Of a DNA stretch of 64,000 bases, positions 17,745 through 26,582 are shown piece by piece. The notes under the pieces are model-generated. The model did no database searches and was not told where the DNA came from. It saw only the letters and a program-made list of their open reading frames with translations. Location: assembly GCA_023410575.1 (NCBI GenBank), contig JAEYPP010000083.1, positions 11,248 to 75,247 on the forward strand, given 5' to 3'. The DNA comes from Bacillota bacterium (GTDB taxonomy: Bacteria > Bacillota > Clostridia > Lachnospirales > Lachnospiraceae). The stretch's first letter is position 1. Each line of letters opens with the position of its first letter. A program made the translations under genes and the position numbers.

Positions 17745-19749
17745 GTTCTTTCTCCTTTATAATATAGTATTTTGTTTTACTCGAAAATGGTCGGAATACT
17801 CGTCCACCACCATCATAAAATTTCCCATAGAACTCTACATACTGTAATCGATTTGTATGTACGTAAGCTCCGAGAATATTAATTAAGAAATTCAATACAT
17901 GGCCAATCAAGAAAATAACAATAAACATAATTGTTCTTACTATCATATTTTCTGACATAACACCCATTGAATTTACTACAGAACCTATAACACCTGTCGC
18001 AAGTCCTAATGCGAGTAGCCTTGAATAAGACAAAATATCACTCAAATAACCGGTGATTCCATAAACTCCGTAGAGTCCTTTCAAAATTCTCTTAAACCAG
18101 TTTTTCGATTCTCTTCCACTCGTCAGTACAATACCTGTGGCAGAAATACCTGCAATAATTGCAGCCACCTTACCTGTAGAAGCAGACAATTTCATATCTT
18201 GAGCTCCAATAATTTCGACAAAAGTCTGTACTGACATTAACAAGAATATACAGCTGACTACCAATACAATCCAGAATAAACTATCATATATGGCGTCTTT
18301 ATATTGCTTATTTTTTATACAATTGATAAATTTCATAATAAGTCCCATCATTAGATGAATGACTCCTAATAGCATTGCAAACACAAGCATTTTCATCGGG
18401 TCATCATTTGGTGAGAACCAGATTGGCTTTAACGTCACATCAGAATTAAAAAAGCTCTTTGCAACAACACCAACGGCATCTCCGAAAAAACTTCCAAAGA
18501 TAAATCCCCAAAATGCAGTTGCTATTCCACAAAAACAGAACAATTTAATAAACTTTCGCATGCCAGCTTCCATACGTTTATAACGAATGAGCAAAAATCC
18601 ACACACAATTGCTAAAATCAATCCATAACCTGCATCCGAGAACATAATTCCAAATAACATATAGTATACCAGTGACATAGCAAAGGTTGGATCTATCTCA
18701 CCTTTCGTCGGTGATCCGAATCCTTGTGTAACATCCTCAAGAGGGCTTGCAAATCCATTATTCTTTAATATCACAGGAACATCATCATTTTTTCTTGGTT
18801 CCATTATTTCAACTGAAGCAACATAACGAGATTCAATCAATTTTTTTAAAGCCTCTGCATTCTGAGCAGCAACAAAGCCAGTCAAAATAAATGTATGTTT
18901 TGATTGAAGAAGGTTTTGAACATTTTCGAGCCGCTCCGCTCTCATCGTCTCGTAATCAACGAAGAATAAAAAGTCCTGTCGATTGCAAGTTAATTGAATA
19001 ATGTCCTGAATTTCTTCTTTTATCTTTAAATCCAGAACTTTTTTCTGTTTACTATACTCATTCAGTTGTTCTTTTGGTGCTAATTCACAGCTAACTGCTG
19101 GTCGTGCAAAGCCTACTGAACGTAATGTTTCAAATACCATTTCTGATTGTTTCTTTGTAGCCATAACTGATATACAGGTGAATTCCTCCTGTACACTAAT
19201 CATATGTACATCTACTGGTCCGTAATCATTAAGAAGGGTTGTTATCTTTTCTTCCTCCCAAACTCCAGGTAATGACCCTATAAACACTTTTGTCATCCTT
19301 GTTCCCGTTTCAGTTAACGGAATATCAAGCTCTTTCCACGGCTCCAGTGCTGCAAACTGTAGGTCCAATTTCTGTTGCTCTATCTTTTGATCCCCAATAT
19401 TTTTCGACAACTCAACGACCTTAACTGCCTTCTCATATACGTTCTTTTTTTGAAGTGCAAAAGAATCATATTGTTCCAAATCCACTTCTTTTCTACCTTC
19501 TAGCATTGATAATAAAGGCTTTTTCTCGGGTGTGTAATGGTTTATAATCTCAAGTGCATTCTGTACTGTTTGAATTTTCTTTCGAAGAATTTCAGTCTTT
19601 TTTGTAGTTTCTTCTTTATAAAAAAGTTTCTGCTTCGACTTCGTATTCGAGATTTCTAGGACTTCTTTTCTCTGAAGCTCCTCAAGCATTGCCTTTCTGT
19701 CTTTCTTCAAGGCACAGATGCTAATTCGCTTCATGGATAACACTGCCAT
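17737..19749 (-). CDS. ntpI: V-type ATPase membrane subunit I (a subunit)
   Basis: 670 residues from the ATG at 19749, chosen for GGAGG nine bases upstream; an in-frame TTG at 19782 would overlap the previous gene. The cytoplasmic N-terminal half is alpha-helical with coiled coils; the C-terminal half (from ~360) has about seven to eight membrane segments, including FGSFFGDAVG and the helix YSRLLALGLATGVIGSVVN (from ~575), whose Arg (R577) is the one essential for ion passage. It is the stator facing the NtpK ring. Confidence 0.95.
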   Translation of the reverse strand: MAVLSMKRISICALKKDRKAMLEELQRKEVLEISNTKSKQKLFYKEETTKKTEILRKKIQTVQNALEIINHYTPEKKPLLSMLEGRKEVDLEQYDSFALQKKNVYEKAVKVVELSKNIGDQKIEQQKLDLQFAALEPWKELDIPLTETGTRMTKVFIGSLPGVWEEEKITTLLNDYGPVDVHMISVQEEFTCISVMATKKQSEMVFETLRSVGFARPAVSCELAPKEQLNEYSKQKKVLDLKIKEEIQDIIQLTCNRQDFLFFVDYETMRAERLENVQNLLQSKHTFILTGFVAAQNAEALKKLIESRYVASVEIMEPRKNDDVPVILKNNGFASPLEDVTQGFGSPTKGEIDPTFAMSLVYYMLFGIMFSDAGYGLILAIVCGFLLIRYKRMEAGMRKFIKLFCFCGIATAFWGFIFGSFFGDAVGVVAKSFFNSDVTLKPIWFSPNDDPMKMLVFAMLLGVIHLMMGLIMKFINCIKNKQYKDAIYDSLFWIVLVVSCIFLLMSVQTFVEIIGAQDMKLSASTGKVAAIIAGISATGIVLTSGRESKNWFKRILKGLYGVYGITGYLSDILSYSRLLALGLATGVIGSVVNSMGVMSENMIVRTIMFIVIFLIGHVLNFLINILGAYVHTNRLQYVEFYGKFYDGGGRVFRPFSSKTKYYIIKEKEHE

Positions 19750-19765
19750 ACCTGATTGCCTCCTT

Positions 19766-20074
19766 TCATCCGATTGTGTCAAGAATTAGCTGTATGGCCT
19801 CCTTTTTCTTCTCAGCTGCTTTATTTTTTAGCTGTAAGATTTTTCTTTCTGCCTCTTCTTCTACTTGCTTCATGACCTCCTGATTTTTTATTTTTGCTTC
19901 CTCTTCTGCCTTCTCTTGATAGTCTGCTATCTGTTGCTGTTGCTGTTGCTCCAGAGAAACTACTTCCTGTCTTGCTTGATTCAACAGGGAGAGTTGTTTT
20001 TCTTCGGTCTTTTTTGCTAAACTGGCCGCTTCACTCTCAGCCTTTTTCACAACCGATATTGTATCTTTGACCAT
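19766..20074 (-). CDS. ntpF: V-type ATPase coiled-coil subunit (NtpF; G/H-type)
   Basis: 102 residues from the ATG at 20074 with AGAGGAGG six bases upstream; upstream in-frame codons run through the promoter and are not coding. Almost entirely coiled coil, rich in Glu, Lys, Gln and Ala, including a run of six Gln (EQQQQQQ). In E. hirae this first-in-operon protein pairs with NtpE to form the peripheral stalks. It is the promoter-proximal gene here too. Confidence 0.9.
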   Translation of the reverse strand: MVKDTISVVKKAESEAASLAKKTEEKQLSLLNQARQEVVSLEQQQQQQIADYQEKAEEEAKIKNQEVMKQVEEEAERKILQLKNKAAEKKKEAIQLILDTIG

Positions 20075-20110
20075 AATTTTCCTCCTCTGGTTTTTTGATA
20101 TATAAGTAAT

Positions 20111-20139
20111 ATTATATATAATTACTATATTATTTACAA
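20111..20139 (-). promoter_or_regulatory. Promoter of the V-ATPase operon
   Basis: Minus-strand TTGTAA (20139-20134), 17-base spacer, TATAAT (20116-20111). Predicted start near 20104, about 30 bases before the ntpF ATG. Confidence 0.75.
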
Positions 20140-20289
20140 GCATGGATTGATATTTTTCGTTATAATTAACAACGAAAATCCAAAAATTGATATTATAATG
20201 AATAAATTGCATGAAATCAACTGGTTTTACCATAGGTACAGCTTTCCCTGTTTTCTTAAAAATACAGAACAATTTGGTGGATAACGCTA

Positions 20290-20318
20290 AAAAGGTGTCT
20301 GAAAATCAGACACCTTTT
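20290..20318 (-). terminator. Terminator-like hairpin upstream of the V-ATPase promoter
   Basis: Perfect 12-base arms AAAAGGTGTCTG and CAGACACCTTTT, five-base loop, followed by TTTTTAGCG on the minus strand. It ends transcription coming from the chemoreceptor gene and the gene remnant. Confidence 0.85.
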
Positions 20319-20331
20319 ACATAATGATTAT

Positions 20332-20445
20332 TTATTTTCTCTTCAAAGGTAACCAAATACCACTCTCATAGTCCATATCCGATGGATTACCTTCTGGACT
20401 ATACCATTCAATGTTAAATCCCATAGCTAAGAAAGTGAATCTTTA
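20332..20445 (-). pseudogene. C-terminal remnant of a GyrI-like effector-domain regulator
   Basis: Downstream of the chemoreceptor, a minus-strand frame reads RFTFLAMGFNIEWYSPEGN and then ends PSDMDYESGIWLPLKRK before a TAA at 20332-20334. This is the typical end of a GyrI-like effector-binding domain of AraC/MerR regulators. An in-frame stop lies immediately before the fragment and no start or N-terminal part is present. It looks like the tail of a decayed or deleted regulator gene; the call rests on recognising the motif. Confidence 0.5.
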
Positions 20446-20476
20446 CCTTCTTGATCCTTTGAAATTATCCTTTGGT

Positions 20477-21949
20477 TTATATATGTTTTAGTTCTTGAGC
20501 CAAATCATATATATGTGATAGATTTTTAGAACACTGGTTCATATTCTCCACAGATACTTCTGCCGTCTTAGCTCCCTCAATGGAAGCCGCTGCAATTTCC
20601 TCACTCGTAGCAGATAACTGATTTACACTTTCAGTTATATTACCTGTAGCAGTTATGATATCACGAACATCCCTCTCAGTCTTTAGAATATTTTCATTTA
20701 AAACAAGCATAGATTCATGGATACCTCCAAATCTCTTACGGGTATTTTCAATCATTTCATTCTGCTTTGCTACAGACTCTACCGATTTGATAATGCTCGT
20801 CTTCGCTAACTCTGTATCCGAATTTAGCAACCCAATAATATTAGTAATACGATTCGATGCCTCCTTCGTCTGTTCTGAAAGTGTTCTAATTTGCTCTGCA
20901 ACTACTACAAATCCTTTTCCAGCTTCTCCTGCTCTTGCAGCCTCAATCGAAGCATTTAGCGCAAGAAGATTTGTTTGGTTAGAAATATTAAGAATTGAGC
21001 CAATAAACTTATCTACTTCGCTAACACGCTCTACTAAAAGCTCAATTACACTTACAAATTGATTGCTTGCTTCGGTTACATTATCAGCTTGATTTTTAAG
21101 GGCTTGTATTTCCTCTGCTCCCTCTTCTAAGGTTGCATTGGCTCTATTGGAAGCCTCTGTCATTCTTTCAATACTTTCTTCTGTAGCATTGGTAATCCGT
21201 TGAATATCATCACATAATTCTGCTTGCTTCTGAATGGCTTCTGCCGTACTCTCTGTACTGTCGGCAATGTTGCTCATTGCAAAACTACTAGCGTCAACTG
21301 CTTCATTCAATCGGTTGATATTTTCCTGTGTGGAGTCAAAATAGTCTGTGATTGCATCTGCAACATTATGTAATCTAATATTAGATGCTTCCTGTTGCTG
21401 TGCTTTTTCCATGATACTTCTTACATTTTCTTCGTTAAATATATACAATACCTTACTTACACATACACCAATAATCGTCATCATTAAAATAACAAAAACA
21501 CTAACAACTAGCTCTGCTAAAAATGAGGAATCATTCAAATCAAAGTTGATACTTATCCTGATAGTATTCCCCACTACTACAATTACATCTCCTATAAACA
21601 CCAATCTAGCATTCATATATATCACGGAAGTTAAAATAATTGGAAATGCATATATATATGTTGCTGGCGTGCTATTAAAGATAACAATCATGGCATATGC
21701 TAATGCTCCGCCAGTCATAATTGCAATACAACAAGCTTTTGATTCTCTCTTTGTTATAAAAGCAATTGTACTAACGACAATAGCACCAAAAGTCACAACA
21801 AGCTGTATCAACACCTTCCAAGAAGAATCTTCAAAAAACATTGATCCCAATAGACATATTACTATATAGCTAAAGATAACCATCATTGCGATGTAGGCCA
21901 TACGATTGGCACGTCGATATTGTTGACTTGTAAGATTACTGCTGGTCAT
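20477..21949 (-). CDS. Methyl-accepting chemotaxis protein, six-helix membrane sensor
   Basis: 490 residues. The N-terminal ~170 residues hold about six hydrophobic segments with little extracellular sequence and no recognisable Cache or HAMP domain. The rest is a long methyl-accepting coiled coil with the conserved hairpin tip (IEAARAGEAGKGFVVVAEQ, EQIRTLSEQT) that docks CheA/CheW. It probably senses a membrane-linked or energy signal rather than a bound solute; the ligand is unknown. GGAGGTAAA precedes the ATG. Single-gene unit. Confidence 0.9.
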   Translation of the reverse strand: MTSSNLTSQQYRRANRMAYIAMMVIFSYIVICLLGSMFFEDSSWKVLIQLVVTFGAIVVSTIAFITKRESKACCIAIMTGGALAYAMIVIFNSTPATYIYAFPIILTSVIYMNARLVFIGDVIVVVGNTIRISINFDLNDSSFLAELVVSVFVILMMTIIGVCVSKVLYIFNEENVRSIMEKAQQQEASNIRLHNVADAITDYFDSTQENINRLNEAVDASSFAMSNIADSTESTAEAIQKQAELCDDIQRITNATEESIERMTEASNRANATLEEGAEEIQALKNQADNVTEASNQFVSVIELLVERVSEVDKFIGSILNISNQTNLLALNASIEAARAGEAGKGFVVVAEQIRTLSEQTKEASNRITNIIGLLNSDTELAKTSIIKSVESVAKQNEMIENTRKRFGGIHESMLVLNENILKTERDVRDIITATGNITESVNQLSATSEEIAAASIEGAKTAEVSVENMNQCSKNLSHIYDLAQELKHI

Positions 21950-22052
21950 ATTTTACCTCCGTAATTTCAATAGAATTTTTTCTGTGGTTCATCACTTGAT
22001 TTGAGTAGCATAATGTAAGCCTACAAAATCAAATTTATATTTGTGTTTAATA

Positions 22053-22128
22053 AATAATAGCATGAACCTCTGGTTTGTATTGATTCAGTGTGATATTTAA
22101 TCAAAACCATTAGTTTCATGCTATTATT
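22053..22128 (-). terminator. Terminator of the flavoprotein reductase gene
   Basis: Perfect 14-base arms AATAATAGCATGAA (22053-22066) and TTCATGCTATTATT (22115-22128), with further partial pairing inside, followed on the minus strand by TATTAAAC. It lies 65 bases past the stop at 22194. Confidence 0.65.
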
Positions 22129-22148
22129 ATGTCAGTTATTATTGTATT

Positions 22149-22166
22149 TTAAGTGCATGCACTTAA
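22149..22166. promoter_or_regulatory. Perfect 18-bp palindrome
   Basis: TTAAGTGCATGCACTTAA, fully self-complementary without a loop, which suits a dimeric DNA-binding protein better than an RNA hairpin. It lies between the reductase stop and its terminator, ~200 bases upstream of the chemoreceptor start. Role unknown. Confidence 0.4.
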
Positions 22167-22193
22167 TTAAGTACGAAGTTTGAGATATAAATA

Positions 22194-24806
22194 CTATTTG
22201 TTATCATTATTTACAGCTTGAGCTGCTGTACGACCAGATACAAAGATTTCAACGATTGCATTACCACCTAAACGGTTACCACCATGGATACCACCAGTTA
22301 CTTCTCCGGCAGCATATAAACCTTTGATAATATTACCGTTGCTATCAAGACAATGACGGTCAATATCAACAGCTAAACCACCCATTGTATGGTGTGTAGA
22401 AGGAGCCATAACACGAACGCGTAATTGAACTCCATCAAGTGTATAAGTATCTGCTTTGTAAGAACCATCCTCGTTCTTTTCAGCGAAACCAATTAATCTG
22501 CTTGACTGAGATTTCGCAACATCTGCTGGTTGTTTGCCAGCCATAATTGCCTTATCATAGCTCTCAATAGTTTCACGAACAGTAGCAGCATCTGTAGGCA
22601 TACCCATCTGTGTAAATAATTCAGCAAGTTGATCCACAGTTCTTACGTACTGTCTCATCTCAACATCTTCATTCTTGTATAGATATGGGCCAGGGATTGG
22701 AGCTTCTGCATTAGCGATTTCGATAAATACACCCTTAGAACCATTTACTTCAATACCATTTTTGAATTCTGCTAGTGATAAAACGTCACGTTCGGATGTT
22801 TCATTTACGAAACGTTTACCAGTGGTTGGATTGATATAGATTGCATAGTCACCACCACCAAATGCTAAGTTTCCATCATCAATCCAGCTGATTGGCATCA
22901 TCTGTGTCCAACCCATGCCAGTTACAGTTGCACCAACAGCCGCACCCATTTTGATACCATCTCCCTGTAAAGAGGAACGGTTTGTTGTTTTCGTTGAAGT
23001 GGAAACAAATTCAGAAGACCAATATTTATTGCTATCTACAACCTGTTGAAGATTAGCAGCATAACCACCAGTAGCTAAGATAACGCCCTTCTTAGCATTT
23101 GCAGTAACCTCTGTACCATCATACATCGTAGCTTTTACACCTGTTACTCTACCATCTGCATCAACAATTAAGTCGTTTGCAGTAGTTCTAACCATGATTT
23201 GATTATGATCATTTGCATTTAAAACAGTCTGACGAGGTGCTACAAAGTAAGTTCCCCAACGACCTGGATACTCTTCTTTAGTGCCATCACCATCTGTATC
23301 TACGTTAGCGCCAATGAACTGATTTTCTCTGTACCATAAAGCACCAATTAAAGTAGGCTGTGAATCTTCAACGAATGTTGAACCCTGCGCTGTTAACCAT
23401 TGTTTTAATTCTTGACCATCCTCAATGAACTGGCTAACTAACTCGAAATCACCATAGTTCCATTCTGACATATCAGCACTTGGACGAAGACCACCATAAT
23501 AAGTCTGGAAAATATGTAAATTCACAGTAGAGAATAAAGTTAACTCACCTTCTGTTTTACCAGCTTTTAACTGAGGTTCAGCCCAATCTAAATAAGCTTT
23601 GATTTCTGTCTTTAATTCTTTTAAAGTTGGAAGATATTCTGCATGAACACCATGTTTGGATAGTTCTTTTACATCACCTGCAACAAACTCGTTGTTCTTA
23701 TAAAAATCAGCATCAAATGCATCCTCTGACCAATTTAAGATAACTTTTAATTCATCAATACATCCTTGAACTGATTTTACTTTATTGTAAGTATTTCCAT
23801 CGTAACCAACACCAGTAGTAGCATCTGGATCAGCAGGATCCCATACTAGATATGGCATAACACTTTGATACTGTCCACCAGATACAACGGTGTTACCACC
23901 GATTTCGGCATTTTTTTCAATAATAAGAACTGTGTTACCTTGTTGTGCTGCTTCTGCAGCTGCTGCGATACCTGCACCGCCGGCACCTACTACCACCACA
24001 TCCCAAGTATCTTCAATAGGAGCCTTTGCTTCATATGTAACCGTATTTTTCTTAAAAGCATCAAGATCTGAAGCACTTGCTTGTTGTGCTGCATCATTCA
24101 CTGCATTTTTAACTGCTAAACTAGTGAAAGTTGCACCGGATACAGAATCAATACCTGTACCATTTGCATTTTTGATATCATCAAATAAATAGTTATATGC
24201 AACATCACCAACATGTTCTGTTTCTTTTGACTCTTTTACAACAATATTAGTAATTCCGTTATCACTAAAAGTTACGTCTAATACTACAGGACCATTATAT
24301 CCAGAACCAGTTCCTGTATAAGTTCCTGCTTGATATGTAACTGGCACATTCTCTTTCGTTGCGGCTGGAGAACCTGAAATTAATGTACTTACATCAACAC
24401 CTGCAGATTCTAATGCGGCTTTCACTGCTTCTACAATACCATTGCAAGAATTTGTTGCACCACTAATTACATCTACTTCAATTGACTGAGCTGCAATAAT
24501 GTCCTTTGGAATCTGATCGATTGCGGGATCACTAAGACCAGGTGTTTCACTATGTTCTTTAATCGTAATACCTGTAATTGCATCACTTGATAATGTCACT
24601 TCTACTGTAATGTCACCGTTGTTACCCTTTCCTGTACCTGTGTAAGTTCCAGGTGTAAATTTCCCACTTCCTTCAACTGCTGTTGTTGGTTGGGTTGTTG
24701 GCTGTGTTGTCTCCTTTGACTTATCTTTGGAACAGCCAGCTAAACTAACGACCAATGAAGTAACCATTGTGGCAACTATAAGACTTTTTAATGTTTTCTT
24801 TCTCAT
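22194..24806 (-). CDS. Surface lipoprotein flavin reductase: two FMN-binding domains plus fumarate-reductase-type FAD domain
   Basis: 870 residues. A signal peptide ends in the lipobox LAGC, so the protein should be lipid-anchored outside the membrane. Two FMN_bind domains follow (~50-137, ~155-245), each with an SGAT motif (VISGATNS, VSGATFTS) whose Thr/Ser carries covalent FMN added by ApbE. The FAD domain (~263-866) starts DVVVVGAGGAGIAAAAE and has the HHTMGGL and HGGNRLGGNA blocks of the fumarate/urocanate/methacrylate reductase family, with the active-site Arg. It probably passes electrons to an enoate-like terminal acceptor; which one is unknown. GGGAGGATAAC precedes the ATG. No apbE or quinone-oxidising partner lies nearby. 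Confidence 0.9.
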   Translation of the reverse strand: MRKKTLKSLIVATMVTSLVVSLAGCSKDKSKETTQPTTQPTTAVEGSGKFTPGTYTGTGKGNNGDITVEVTLSSDAITGITIKEHSETPGLSDPAIDQIPKDIIAAQSIEVDVISGATNSCNGIVEAVKAALESAGVDVSTLISGSPAATKENVPVTYQAGTYTGTGSGYNGPVVLDVTFSDNGITNIVVKESKETEHVGDVAYNYLFDDIKNANGTGIDSVSGATFTSLAVKNAVNDAAQQASASDLDAFKKNTVTYEAKAPIEDTWDVVVVGAGGAGIAAAAEAAQQGNTVLIIEKNAEIGGNTVVSGGQYQSVMPYLVWDPADPDATTGVGYDGNTYNKVKSVQGCIDELKVILNWSEDAFDADFYKNNEFVAGDVKELSKHGVHAEYLPTLKELKTEIKAYLDWAEPQLKAGKTEGELTLFSTVNLHIFQTYYGGLRPSADMSEWNYGDFELVSQFIEDGQELKQWLTAQGSTFVEDSQPTLIGALWYRENQFIGANVDTDGDGTKEEYPGRWGTYFVAPRQTVLNANDHNQIMVRTTANDLIVDADGRVTGVKATMYDGTEVTANAKKGVILATGGYAANLQQVVDSNKYWSSEFVSTSTKTTNRSSLQGDGIKMGAAVGATVTGMGWTQMMPISWIDDGNLAFGGGDYAIYINPTTGKRFVNETSERDVLSLAEFKNGIEVNGSKGVFIEIANAEAPIPGPYLYKNEDVEMRQYVRTVDQLAELFTQMGMPTDAATVRETIESYDKAIMAGKQPADVAKSQSSRLIGFAEKNEDGSYKADTYTLDGVQLRVRVMAPSTHHTMGGLAVDIDRHCLDSNGNIIKGLYAAGEVTGGIHGGNRLGGNAIVEIFVSGRTAAQAVNNDNK

Positions 24807-24860
24807 GTTATCCTCCCTATCTTCAGCTTGTTAAATTAATCACATAAAAAGTACATCTTA

Positions 24861-24889
24861 ATTATAAATGATATTTGTATTATGGTCAA
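24861..24889 (-). promoter_or_regulatory. Promoter of the flavin reductase gene
   Basis: Minus-strand TTGACC (24889-24884), 17-base spacer, TATAAT (24866-24861); predicted start near 24854, ~48 bases before the ATG. Confidence 0.75.
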
Positions 24890-25175
24890 GTATTTTATAC
24901 CAATCTCCTAGGAAAAGGATGGTAATTTCATTAATTCTTTATTTTTTCTAAATTTTACTATATTTTTTCCATTTATTCTTATTACATCAATACCATTTCA
25001 CATATAATGGGAATTTATATAAATATCACGATATGTGATGTTTCATTAAAATGTCAAACAATTAACAGAATTCCACCAATTTAAACGTTAATATAATCCT
25101 AAAGAATCCATTGCTCATTGTTAGATAAATATAAATTAAGATTGGTTACAAAAAAATCTTTATGAAGATGCAAAC
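24890..25175. other. Gene-free AT-rich stretch before tyrS
   Basis: No open frame, hairpin or known leader is visible. In particular there is no T-box bulge sequence of the AGGGTGGNACCGCG type upstream of tyrS. Confidence 0.5.
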
Positions 25176-25205
25176 TTGTTGAAAAAAAAAACGCTTTCAT
25201 ATATA
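25176..25205 (+). promoter_or_regulatory. Likely promoter of tyrS
   Basis: TTGTTG (25176-25181), 18-base A-rich spacer, TATATA (25200-25205). Start ~100 bases before the ATG. Moderate match only. Confidence 0.45.
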
Positions 25206-25309
25206 ATAAAAATAATGTTTATCAAACTCTAGATTCGTTTGCAAAGCTTATTTTTAATAGCTTACACATACAAATCAATATTGAATACAAAATACAAGGA
25301 GGAAAGATT

Positions 25310-26542
25310 ATGTCAGAAAATGTTTATGACGTACTCTTAGAGCGCGGTTTTATTGAACAGGCGACTCACGAAACCGAAATCAGAGAGTTACTAGGAAAGG
25401 AAAAAGTAACTTTTTATATTGGCTTTGATGCTACCGCTGATAGCTTAACAGCAGGACACTTCTTAACTGTAATGGCAATGATGCATATGCAGCGTGCAGG
25501 TCATAGACCAATCGCTTTACTTGGTGGTGGAACTACTATGATTGGAGATCCTACTGGAAAATCCGACATGAGAACGATTATGACTCGTGAAGTTATTGAA
25601 CACAACGCACAATGTTTCCAAAAACAGTTATCCAAGTTTATTAATTTTGATGATAATAATGCTATTATTGCAAACAATGCAGATTGGTTATTAGATCTTA
25701 ACTATGTCGATTTTCTACGTGAAATCGGTGTTCACTTCTCCGTTAATAAGATGTTAACCGCCGATTGTTACAAGCAAAGAATGGAACGTGGTTTAACCTT
25801 CTTCGAGTTTAACTATATGTTAATGCAATCCTACGATTTCTGGGTACTTTACAATAAATATGGCTGTAAGCTTGAGTTAGGTGGTAACGACCAGTGGTCT
25901 AATATTTTAGGTGGTGTTGATTTAATTCGTCGTAAAGAACAAGCTCCAGCTTATGGCCTGACCTTCAAATTATTAACAACAAGCGAAGGTAAAAAGATGG
26001 GTAAAACAATGAAGGGCGCTGTTTGGTTGAATCCAGAAAAGACCTCTCCTTATGAATTCTATCAATACTGGAGAAATATTGAAGATGTTAAGGTAGAGGA
26101 ATGTTTAGGTTTATTAACTTTCTTACCAATGGAAGAAGTTCGTAGATTAGGTGCTCTTGAAGGTTCTGAAATCAACCATGCAAAAGAAGTATTAGCTTAC
26201 GAAATCACAAAAATAGTTCATGGTGAAGAGGAGGCAAAAAAAGCTCAAGACGCGGCAAGAAGCTTATTTGTTAGTGGAGCAACCAGTGAGCATATGCCTA
26301 CTACTATTTACCCAATATCCCAATTTAATGAAGGAATTGACTTAATTACATTAATTATGGATGCTAAACTGGCAACTTCTCGTTCCGACGCAAGAAGAAA
26401 TATTGAACAAGGTGGCGTTAGTGTTAATGATATTAAAGTAACTGATTTCAATCGCAAATTCACACCTTCTGACTTTAATTCAGAAGGAGCCTTGTTAGTA
26501 AAAAAAGGAAAGAAAGCATACCACTTATTTAGGGCTGAATAA
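25310..26542 (+). CDS. tyrS: Tyrosyl-tRNA synthetase
   Basis: 410 residues, normal for bacterial TyrRS. Class I Rossmann domain with an HIGH-like HFLT at ~50, a tyrosine-binding region, and the KMSKS-type loop KKMGKT near 228. A C-terminal S4 RNA-binding domain (~345-405, SRSDARRNIEQGGVSVND) contacts tRNA-Tyr. AAGGAGGAAA precedes the ATG. It is transcribed alone or with the zinc-ribbon gene 40 bases downstream. Confidence 0.97.
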   Translation: MSENVYDVLLERGFIEQATHETEIRELLGKEKVTFYIGFDATADSLTAGHFLTVMAMMHMQRAGHRPIALLGGGTTMIGDPTGKSDMRTIMTREVIEHNAQCFQKQLSKFINFDDNNAIIANNADWLLDLNYVDFLREIGVHFSVNKMLTADCYKQRMERGLTFFEFNYMLMQSYDFWVLYNKYGCKLELGGNDQWSNILGGVDLIRRKEQAPAYGLTFKLLTTSEGKKMGKTMKGAVWLNPEKTSPYEFYQYWRNIEDVKVEECLGLLTFLPMEEVRRLGALEGSEINHAKEVLAYEITKIVHGEEEAKKAQDAARSLFVSGATSEHMPTTIYPISQFNEGIDLITLIMDAKLATSRSDARRNIEQGGVSVNDIKVTDFNRKFTPSDFNSEGALLVKKGKKAYHLFRAE

Positions 26543-26582
26543 ATAATTAACTTGTTATAATATAACGATAGGAGGGGTGATT

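Noticed and set aside
25182..25201. Catabolite-repression (cre) site near AACGCTTTCA
   Set aside because: Only half of the consensus matches; a poly-A tract replaces the other half.
24890..25309. T-box riboswitch before tyrS
   Set aside because: No AGGGTGGNACCGCG-like T-box sequence and no terminator/antiterminator pair is present.
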